64,000 nt of DNA, from contig NC_133660.1 in the NCBI RefSeq assembly GCF_037893015.1, positions 287,281,078 to 287,345,077 of the forward strand, in the 5' to 3' direction. This document shows positions 40,991-51,700 of the stretch, piece after piece. Every line of letters begins with the position of its first letter. Within the stretch, counting starts at the first letter, position 1. The translations under genes were made by a program, and so were the position numbers. Below the pieces are notes generated by a model, which saw nothing but the letters and a program-made list of their open reading frames with translations, was not told where the DNA came from and ran no database searches. The stretch comes from Macrotis lagotis. Lineage: Eukaryota; Chordata; Mammalia; Peramelemorphia; Peramelidae.

Positions 40991-42289
40991 GACTTGCATC
41001 TCCTAGTAAACCAGTCTCAGGGCGGGGGTTTACCCTGGGTTACTCTGCTATGATTGATTAGCGGTCCTCGGGGTCTAGTTACTTAATCTAGAACAAACTC
41101 TGTATCTGGAACCAAATCTGCAGCCTGCCGCCTGACTGTAGCCAAGGTAGCCGTCCTCCTGAGCCTCTGCTTCCTCCTGTAAAATGGGCGAGCCAGTGCT
41201 CCAGTGTGTGCTCCTGTAATCTGGTCTGCATGTCTCTGCCCCTGCTTCGGAGCTGAGGGGAGATCACGGGCAGAGGATGTTACAAGAGAGTCGAGAAGCA
41301 AGTTCCAGACATGGAGTCATGGGAAACAAAAGCAGACTTCCCAAATAATTGAGCAGAAATTGGAACTGCTCAGATGGGGAAGCTGAGGCCAGGAGGAGGG
41401 AAGGCTGAGTGCAGTGCTCCTACCTCACCATGAATGCCTGGGCCCAATGAATGCATCCTAGGAGCCTCATCTTGGGGTCTTGGGCAGTCACTGCCCATTC
41501 GCATCCCTGCTGCATTGGCCTTCAGAAGCAGGAGCAGTTCACAATGGAAAGAACCTACCTTGAAGCACTTTGGGGGGCATTCACATCTGGGGGGTCTCTG
41601 GGCCTCTAGGGCTTCTGGTATAGTGGCAGTTTACAAAAGATGGGACTAACGGTAATAGATTCTCTCCTATGACTTAATTGTTTCACTTCTTTCTTAGAAT
41701 TTCTTCCTTTATAGCGACCTGAGTTAAAATACCAACTCTGGAACTGGTTATCTGTGACAAATAGATCACTTCCCCTTTGAGATGGAGCAGAAAAAGTTTT
41801 GCCTTGGAGAAAGGAGTCTTGTGTTCAAGTCTCAGATCTGTGTAACTGGGCAGGTCACAGGGGATGACAATGCACCTTCTCCCATAGGAGTAGCTCCCGT
41901 AAGGAGCTTTGAAAGCCTTGGAAACTTACTAGAGAACCCCCCCACCCCCACCCCAGGTAGCTGACCATCTGGTGCCCAGACCGGCTGGTCTGAGACAGGT
42001 GTCCGCACCTTGGGTCTCTCCAGCCATCACCCGGCCTCTCACACAGCCACTGGGCCAGCCACATCACTGCGACCCTAGCAGCGGCAGTTTCCCCATCCGT
42101 AAAGTCAGGATAACAACACCCGGGGGATGACCACTCCAGTGAGGATCAAATGAGAGCATGAACATCAAGTGCTTTGCAAGCCTAAAGTGGGATAGACTCA
42201 TCAGTCATTGCCATCTCCAACGTCTGCCCCCTCTGCCACGTGAGCCAGAGGGTACAGACCAAGGAGAGTGAGCAGGAACCTCGGCAGAT

Positions 42290-42425
42290 GTCCAATTCAG
42301 CCCTGCCATTTTACAGAAGAGGAAACTGAGGCTCAGGGAGGTGAAGTGACTTGCCTGAGGTCTCCCAGGTGCTGAGGACCAGAAGCAGGATTGAAATCCA
42401 GGCCCTGTGAGTCCCTGGCCAGTTC
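42290..42425 (-). mobile_element. MIR-like SINE, antisense
   Basis: 'ccattttacagaagaggaaa', 'gaagtgacttgcctgaggtc' and 'gattgaaatccaggccct' in antisense MIR order, just downstream of the CD5 last coding exon. Confidence 0.65.
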
Positions 42426-42744
42426 TTTCCCACATGTGCAGGATTCATCATCAGTGAGAAAGCCTCGACTCCTTAGACCTCGGTCTCAGTTAAACCCCAG
42501 GCCCCCTTCCTGTGGCCCTCTGAGATCATCCCAGCTTATCCTGGGTGGTCTGGGTCTGTCCACAGCTGGTGCTGAGTTGTCTCATTAGACGGGAGCTCCT
42601 TGGGAGCAGGGCCTCCTCCCTAGTGGGCAGCCTGGTTTCTGGCCTCCATTAATAAATTCACATGGACTCCTTGGCCGGTCGCCCCTGGGCCAGCCGGACA
42701 AAGAGCAGGGGTCCTCAAGCCTCCAGGAAACTCGGACTCACCTG

Positions 42745-42833
42745 TCACAGCCTCTGGGCCCCATGCAGATCGTAGTCGCTGTCAGAGGAATTATCTGGCG
42801 GGTTGGAAGCGCGGTCCAGAGCCCCTTCCAGAG
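42745..42833 (-). CDS. CD5: CD5 exon 10, C-terminus and stop
   Basis: Acceptor TGTTCCTCTCCAG, then ALEGALDRASNPPDNSSDSD and YDLHGAQRL, TGA at 42747-42745. The Y of DSDYDL corresponds to human Y463 near CK2 sites. CAG|GTGAGT follows the stop at once, so the exon probably ends at 42742 and the 3' UTR continues in a further exon. Confidence 0.95.
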
Positions 42834-45800
42834 CTGGAGAGGAACAGAGATGATCTTGGTTAGTCCCAGAGCTCAGGGTCAGCCCCACCCTGGCCGGTTC
42901 CTGACCACTGCATTTCACCCGACTTTGGGGGCCCTTTGGGGTTTTCTTGGTAGAGATCCTGGAGTGCTTTGCCATCTCCTTCTGCAGCTCATTTTGTAGA
43001 GGAGGAAACTGAGGCAAGCAGGGGAAAGTGACCGGCCCAGGGTCATGCAACTGGTGAGTGGCCTGAAGCCCAGTTTGCCGTGGAGAAACTGGACCTGACT
43101 GCAGGCCAGCCGTCAGTGCACTAGGGCGCCATCTAGCGGCTCAACTTGAGTTGGATAAAAATCCTTTAAGGCAAAAGGTTTTAGTCAAAGGGAGCTTGGA
43201 TTCAGGAGAGCTGCATTCGAGTCCTGACTTGGCCACTTATGACTATGGGCATTTCCTGTCTTGGGGTCTCAGGTCCTCAACTCTAAAATGGGGAGAATAA
43301 TTTGCACACTGCTCACTTCATAGGATGAGAAACACTGCTCATTTTATTTTTTAGGTTTTTGCAAGGCAAATGGGGTTAAATGGCTTGCCCAAGGCCACAC
43401 AGCTAGTTAATTATAGTGTCTGAGGCCAGATTTGAACTCAGGTACTCCTGACTCCAGGGCCGGTGCAACACTGCTCATTTTAAAGGATCTTTTCTTAGAG
43501 GAGCCATTTGTCTTCTTCAGTGAGAACAGGTCAAGTGTTGGACAGCTTTGCCTTATTATGTGACTTACCACACAATTTTTATTCCCAAATTGCCTCCCAA
43601 ACCCATCATCATTTTGGGAGAGAGAGACCAAGAGAGAAAGAGGGAGATGCCCAAATATCCAAAAATGGGCAGTGGTTGGATAGAGGATCTGAGGAGGAGG
43701 AGAAAAGGTCTGAGAATCAGGTCTCAGGAGAAGATGAGGACTGGAAGGGGGAAGCAAATAGTGTAGTGGGTGCCCATTGAGTTCCCATTGTCCACTCTTG
43801 GTCCAGATGCACACCCTTCCTGGTCTCCCAACTATCTGCCAGGATTTTCTTGAACATTTTTGTGGATGATCTTGCTCTAGTTTTCCTTCTCTGCTTTATC
43901 CTTCCCAGGTTTAGTGATTGATCTATATTCCTTCATTAAAGCAGTTTGGTAGAGAACTTTCTTTATTTCTTGAGAATAATGTGCATCTTCACCTAATTAT
44001 ATTCAGTGTAGACTCCAATTGATTTAACATGCACACTCATGAATAGAGGCAAAACATTATTTTAGGAGTTGGGGGTGAAAAGACAAAATTAAAAAACTCA
44101 GTCCTTCCTCCCTAAGATTAGATTCTAGGAGAGAAGGGGGCGGCTAAATATCCCCATGCTCATTTGAGGAGGAAGGAGAGAACACTGATGACCAAGGAGT
44201 TCAGGGGATGCATTGGAACTGAGTGTGAAGGGAGTTCCAAGAAGTGCAGGTGTGGAGTCCCTCACCTGATGGCACAGGTCGAAGAAGAAGCCCCAGCAGA
44301 ACAGTAGAAGAATTTTCCGCAGCACCATTAAGAGCTAGAAGTCTTGGTACAGTGGAAAGAGAGTTGGGCTTGGAGTCCAGTGATCTGAGATCAACTCTGC
44401 CGCTTCCTGCCCGAGTCACGTAACCCATCCCTTTCTGATCTCAGTTTCCTTCTCTGGGCTTGCACTAGACAGCCTCTAACATCTCTTCCAGCTCCAAATC
44501 CAGGGTCTGGCCTGTGGGCCTGGGATGGCCATATATCCTCAGGATGTCCATTTCCCAACAGAGGCAAGTCACTTGTTCTAAAGGGGTCTCAGCCACACTC
44601 CTGTACCCCACCCCCAATGTGGCTGTGTAAGAGGACCAGTCTGTCCCTCAGGGCTGCAGCCACTAAATGAGCCCCTCCTGGTCTAGGAGACTCTGGGCAC
44701 CTTCCTAAGTATCTAGAATGGGCCGCAGGGGATGGAGGCCAAAGCACCACAGGGCCAGCCTGAGGTCACACGAGCAGCTGAGCCCTGATGTCCTACTAAT
44801 GGGAATGCTTGTATTAATGGTCTCTAGTTGTACTTCTGCGGCTGCTCAAGCCCCTGGCTCCCTGGGGCCTCCTAAAAGTGGTGGTTGTGCCTACTTCCAA
44901 GCCCCACCTCCAACAGATGTTCTCCTTTGTCCTGGAAGAGGACAGAGATGACATCAGCATGCTGGAGTCAGGGTCCAGTGTGTCCAGCTGTGGCTGACCA
45001 GACTCATTCGAGCTTGGAAGGTTTTACCACAGGTTGGTCACAAACAGTGCCCCAGAGGTTCTCCTGAACTGCACCCATGTCTGTGTGGTGGTAGTGGGAG
45101 GGGTGATATATGGATTTCCCTCCTCCCAGGGTCTTCTTTCTCTGAAGGAGTCAGGGTACCGGGTAGAGTACATATTGGGATCAGGAGGAGCTGAGTTCCA
45201 ATTCTGACCCTAAAACTGACTAGTTCTATGCCCCTGGGCAAACCTTTTTCCATTTTCCTTTCCTTATCTGTAAAATGAGAGGCTGAAGCTAGATAGATAC
45301 TGTCTAAAGGTCTGGCCTGTTCTAGATCTGGAATCCCAGGAGATCAGGTTTGAGTCATTTAAAAATATTTTTAATAATAAATAAATGAGCATTTCCATAA
45401 AGTTCAAGAGAAAAAGAATTATACATGAATTTTGACTCTCTTTTAGACAACTTATTTTTTCTTTTGGGATGACATTCTTCATTTTTTTTTGGTAAGGAGG
45501 AATCAATTAGAATTCCCTTGCTCTGAGATGAGCAGAACAAGAAAAACACTGTTCATCCTAATAGCAACATGGGGTGATGATCAACCTTGATGGACTTGCT
45601 CATTCCATCAGTGCAACAGTCAGGGACAATTTGGGGCTGTCTGCAATGGAAAATGCCATCTGTATCCAGAGAAAGAACCGTGGAGTTTGAACAAAGACTA
45701 AAGACTATTCCCTTTAATTTTTTTTATTTTTTTTTAATTTTAGGTAATGGGGTGAAGTGACTTGCCCAAGGCCACACAGCTAGGTAATTATGAAGTGTTT

Positions 45801-48694
45801 GAGGCCGGATTTGAACTCAGGTACTCCTGACTCCAGGGCCAGTGTTCTATCCACTATGCCACTTAGCCACCCCCTATTACCTTTAATTTAGGGAAAAAAA
45901 CCTGACATCTCATTGTCTGATCTTGGTCTCTCTTATACTTTTTGTTTCCTCCTTAAGGATATGATTTCTCTCTCATCACATTCAATTTGGATCAATGTAC
46001 AACATGGAAACAATGTAAAGACTGGCAAATTGCCTTCTGTGGGGGATGGGGAGAGGGAAGTGAGATTAGGGGGAAAATTGTAAAATTCAAAATAAATAAA
46101 TTTTAAAAAAAGAATTTCATTGCTCTTCTTTTTCAAATACATAATAAATTCAACAGGTAATTTTCAAAACTGTCCTGCTTATCTGATTCCTATTCACTTT
46201 TCTTAAAAAAAAATTCTTGAGGTGCGGCTAGGTGGTACAGTGGATAAAGCACTGGCCCTGGAGTCAGGAGTCCCTGAATTCAAATTTGACCTCAGATACT
46301 TAATAATGACCTAGCTCTGTGGCCTTGGGCAAGTCACTTAACCCCATTGCCTTGCAAAAACCTAAAAAAAAGAAAAGAAAAGAAATTCTTCAGTCTTTTT
46401 TTTTTAAATATAAATATTTGATTTGTTTTCAATTTGTTTGCAATTGTCGTTTTTACCTATCTTTTTTGTATAGTTTTGAATTTTACACAATGTCTCTTTT
46501 TTTTAAAAAACTCCTTTTTAAAAACCTGTTGGAGGGGAAGTTAGGTGGTGAAGTGGATAGAGCACCAACCTTGGAGTCAGGAGGACCTGAATTCAAATTT
46601 GACCTCAGACACTTAATAACTGCCTAGCTGTGTGATCTCGGGCAAGTCACTTAATCCCATTGCCTCAAATAACATTTTTAAAAAAGCTGTTGGCTTTCCC
46701 CTTACTTTTCCCCTTCCTGCCCTCTGTCCCTAAGACTGGAAAAAAAAATAAGACCCTTCTATCAGTTACAGACATAAAACCAATCCCTCTATTAGAGGTT
46801 ATAAATCCCAAGTCTGTGCCTGGACAGGCTGCTTCCCCTCACTCTCTGAGCCTCAGTTTCCTCGGGGCATCCACTAATCTCACCTGGGTTGTTTAGACCT
46901 AAAGTAACCAGTTACCTCTGAGGTTTCCAGCCTCTTAATTAAGACAATCTGGGATGAAGGTCCACCTGGGGATTTCTCAGGGTGATGATTCCAACCCTTG
47001 TTCCCAAGAAAAGGAAGCTTCTCTCCCTTACCTGGATAAGCTGAGAGGCGGGAATGCCTGGGAGGTTGGCTATATTCATTCTCCACACTTGAGGCTCCAG
47101 GGTTCTCTGCCTGGGACCGGATGGTCACGGTGTGGTTTCGATGGAAAGACACTGGATGGGCACAGAAAGGAAAAGTGGAAACCTCGACTTACTTCCCTCA
47201 TTTTGTCACCTTTAAGGAGCCCTCATCCCCTTTCCCTTCCTGTGTTACATTGGGATTTAGGGATACCCTAATTCCTCCATTGGCTTGGGATGGACAGTCT
47301 CTCTGCTGAGGGGAGTGAAGCCAGTTGGGAAGGTGAGGACCCTGGGTCAGGAGGAGGTGTGTACGAAGCACTTACTAGGTCCTCACAGCCTACACAAATG
47401 GAACCTCAACCTCGACAGTCTGATGTTGTGGTGGGTTGGTGGTCTGGCGCCACTGCCACAGCAGAGAAGAGATAAAGGGCACTGGTAACTCCCCCGGTCT
47501 CTGAGGCCTTCCAGACTATGGGTCACTTAACCACTTGTCTAGCCAGAATGTCTTTGAGGCCCTTTGCAGAAAACCTCTGCAGACCATGGTGGCGGCGGCT
47601 ACCAAAGGGATGGGGGGTTGCTGCTGGGAGCTGCCAGCCGCCTCCTCCTCCTCCTCCTCCTCCTCCTCCTCCTCCTCCTCCTCCTCCTCCTCCTCCTCTA
47701 GGGGAAGCCCAGACCAGGCTGCTGGGTCCTATCTTTGGAAGCCAAACAGGAGGAGCTGGCCCCAGAGGATCTCTCACCATTCTGGTTCACTCCCGTTGGA
47801 CCGATCCATTGGCGCTGCTTCTTTTGACGGACTGAACAACAGAGAGAAAAAGAGGGGTTAGGGACTGGGAGCTGAGGACCACCGGGGCCAGGTTGGGCCC
47901 AGGAGGCCCAACTGCTGCTTCTGGTCTTGCTATGGGATTCTTCTTGCACCTGTCTGTTACACAGAAGAGGGGGATCATTGTGATCATGTCTTGTTCTCTG
48001 GTTGGATTTGGAGTCAGAGGGCCTGGGTTCAAATGTTGCCCCTGACTTGGGCAAGTCAGTTCCCTGGCTTCATGTGAAAAATGAGGTCTCCTCCCCTCTG
48101 ACTTAGATCCTAGGCTCCCACTGCTCAGCAGCATCTCTGGGGTCATCAGTGGGGGGACCCCTCCCTGTATCCTAGGAATCTCCTGGTATGTGCTAGTTCC
48201 TCTTCAGCAGGCGATGCCAGATCCACACATGGGCCCACCAATTGTGGTGTCCTGGGTGACTGGCAGGAGGCATCGTGCTGGGAGCCCCTAAAGGGGCAGC
48301 CCAGTGCTGAAGCTAAAGAAATACTGATCAGCTAACTGACCCCCCCCCCCCAGGCCAGTTCTACTAAGTTCTGGAAGCTGAACCTACAGCAGAGGAGGCT
48401 TTCACAGACTATCCGCACTGCCCAGGGATGCAGGAAGCTATCCCATCATCTAATCCAGAAGGGACCTGCTGGGAGGCACCTTAGGGACCCTTTAGTCCCA
48501 TCCATTCCAGACAGATGAGAAAAGGGAAAGCCTTACCCAAGATCTCTGTCTCTGTCCCACTATCTCTGTCTTGTTTCTCTGTCTCTCTCCCTGTTTCCAA
48601 CTCAGTCTCCATCTCTCTGTCTGAGCTTCAATCTGTCTCTCGTCTCCCCACCCATCCCTTTCTCTCTCTGTCTCTGTATGTCTCTGTCTCTCTG

Positions 48695-48734
<40 letters not shown>

Positions 48735-51700
48735 CTTGTTAGCAACTGGAGCCCTGAACAAAGAGGGAAAGAAAAACAGATGGAGAAGAAGCAATAAAAG
48801 GGCCATTGTTGGCGATGGGCAGCAGAAGGAAGCTGTGTGGGATTGGAAATCCACTCCTTACATTTCTTCTCGAGTTTTTTGTATGCCACAGGCCCACAAG
48901 TCACCAGGAGGAGCGCCACGAGGATGAGGGTCAGGATGATGCTCATCACTGTCCCTGCCCCAGGTCCGGCTGCATTTAGGTCTTGGCCTGAGAAAAGATA
49001 ATGCTGTTAGAGTTGAATCTTGATCTTCTCCCAATGAGGGCAGGACAAATGGGTCTTTGGCCCAGGGAATGGAAATTAGAAGACATCCCGCATTTGAACT
49101 CCTTCAGTAGACAACCACAACTGAGTTTAGGACTCGTCATGAGTAATTTGTTCAAACAGGAAGCTACCAGATCAAGATGTTTCCTCTTCTTTGAAAGTGG
49201 AGCCTCATGTCTCCGTGCAGCTCCCTCTTCTAGGGGAGCTGTCTTAGCAGTAGTCCCTGTCCATATGGGCTGGCATCTGGGGGAGAGTGGGGGATGTCTC
49301 TCCCACTATGGAATGGTGTCCTGGGATCTCCTCATCTTTCACCCCTACTATTTGTCCCAGGAGAAATTTATCCCATTTAGCTTGGGTGCCAGCTTATAAG
49401 TCTCTCTGCTCCTGAGACATTAAGACCACATGTCCTCAAATCCAGTGACTTCTCATTCCCTCTGGTTGGGGGGGGGGCGCTCCTGGGGTTTCTGACACCT
49501 ATAATTCACACATGTAAAGAAAAGAGTATCTTGTGTCTACCAACTCAATACAAATGAGCAATTTTTTATTATGCTCGAGGTGAACATTTGTCATCTGTTG
49601 CTTGTTTGATTTTCCATATATCTGTTCCCCATTTTATGATGTAGGTTTGAGCTCTTTGCCTATCAGTTATCTCCATGATTAAAGAGTGATTGCTGTGGTT
49701 GTGTTTATGTAACCCCTGAGTAAGTCTCAGCTGGTTAATAGCAAAATAGTTTCCTGCATTTTGTAGTGATGCTGAATGGAATTTCCCCTCCTACATTCAT
49801 CCTAGTTTTGCTTTTTTATTAAAATAAAGCCAAGTTCGTGACTTCAGTAGATTTATCATTTCCTTTTACCACTTTACTCAAGGCATCCTTTCAATTGGTT
49901 GGCTCTCCATTAGTGAAGAGAGTAAAATGACATCACTATCATTTCAGTTAATTTTTTATTGCATCTCTGGGGTTCTCAAGCATTGTCACATCTGCAAATA
50001 GAAACTTCATTCTCTTCTTTGCCTAGAGTTGTTCCCCGAATTCTTTTTTGTTTTATTGATGCAGGGTTTTTTAGGTTTTTGCAAGGCAAATGGGGTTAAG
50101 TGGCTTTCCCAAGACCACACAGCTAGGTCATTATTAAGTGTCTGAGATCAGATTTGAACTCAGGTCCTCCTGACTCCAGGGCTGGTGCCCTATCCACAGC
50201 ACTACCTAGCCGCCCCAGCAAACATTTCTAATTCCATATCAAATAATAGTGTAGACCACTTGGTTTACCCCTGATTTTATTGGAAAAGCTTCTAATGTTT
50301 GCTCATTACAAAAAATACTGCCTCTCATTTTTAAGTATTTTTGATACCAATAAGGAAAGATTCTTTTATTCTTGTCCTTTTCGTATTGTTGATAGTGGGG
50401 TTTTTTTGGGGGGGAGGGTTGAAGTATAAATGGCTACTGTATTTTGTTGAAAGCTTTTCCTGGTTCTTTTTTTTTTAATTTTTATTTAACACAATAGGGT
50501 TAAGTGATTTGCCCAAGGTCACACAGCTAGGTAATTATTAAGTTTCTGAGGTCGAATTTGAACTCAGGTCCTCCTGTCTCTGGGCCCACTGCAGCACCTA
50601 GCTGCCCTGATTCTTTTGATATAATCATGTAATTTTTTTTTCATTTTTGAGATTTATCTTCCTATCTATCAAATTCTTATCTATTATGTCTTCATGGATT
50701 CTCACTGCTTTGAGCTTCTATACCATCTGCCCTTAAGATACCAATCCGTATGCCTTTGAGAACGATTGTTTATTTATTTTTTGTCTATGTCCCCAGAGCC
50801 TCACACATAGGAGTCACTTAATCCATGTTGACTTCCTTGTTGGCCACTCAGTTCCCCTCTCTAGAAAAGCTCCCCCCTCCCCTTTCCCCAAGAGAAAAAC
50901 CAGAGAGGTTCAACCAGAGGGGAATACTTGGTTTCCCAACTTACACTCAATCATTATGCCATTGCAGAGAGGGTCTCCGGGAGTGAATGTGTAGCAATGG
51001 GAAAGGTTTACTTGATTACAGTGGAGCATGCTGGATCTGCCAGAGGTTGCTTTTTGAGACACCTCCTCCTTGGAGATCAGGTTCCCACAATGCTGCTCAT
51101 AGCACACCTGTTCCCAGTTCTTCTTTGTTCCACACAAGCCTTTCCACTGGTTCTCAAAGTAAACCTCCACGATACCCCTGCAGGGACTGTTTCCATCCTT
51201 CAGTCTGCTTTTCACCTTTGGCTGGAAATCTGAAATGAGGAGGGTGGGAGAGGAGAGAAAGTGAAGGAAGAATCTTGACCAGGAGGAGTCTGGAGCCCCA
51301 GTCCTGGGTCATCCAGGCCTCCCCCCACCCTGCCCTCTCCCAATGGTGGGGTCTAGCTGTCTGCTTGGCTTCCTTGCAGGTCTACAGCCTTCTACCTCAA
51401 GATCCAGTATCCCAGGATTTCTTCTCTCTCTCTCTCTCCCTCTCTCCCTCCTTCTCCCCCCAATATCTCTCCCCCCCTCTCTATATCTCCCCCTCCCTTT
51501 TTCTCTGTCTCTATGGTAGAGGTAATCAGGGTCAAGTGACTTGCTCAGGGTCACATAGCTAGTCAGTGTCTGAGACTGGATTTGAACTCAGATGTTCCTG
51601 ACTCCAGGTGCCTCAGGGCTCCTTTTCAAATAGCACATCCACTTGTCAATCCTTCTCCATACTAGTAGCTTTTCTAGGCTATCTTCCACTCCTGCATCTC

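Larger units (their letters stand above)
49855..50730 (-). mobile_element. L1 LINE ORF2 fragment with two SINE insertions
   Basis: Complement L1 reverse transcriptase: 'gtcacatctgcaaatagaaa', 'atatcaaataatagtgtaga', 'tttacccctgattttattgg', 'tactgtattttgttgaaagc', 'tttgatataatcatgtaa'. It is split by SINEs at about 50066-50216 and 50472-50608. In CD5 intron 6, in the same orientation as the gene. Confidence 0.82.

Noticed and set aside
47518-47861. Poly-Pro, poly-Ser and poly-Gly frames
   Set aside because: Produced by the (CCT)n repeat within CD5 intron 8; they overlap real exon 8 in the wrong frame or strand.
48492-48949. - strand frame extending the CD5 transmembrane exon into Ser/Thr and Val/Cys repeats
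   Set aside because: Beyond 48862 it is intron read-through into simple repeats; the conserved donor at 48861 ends the exon.
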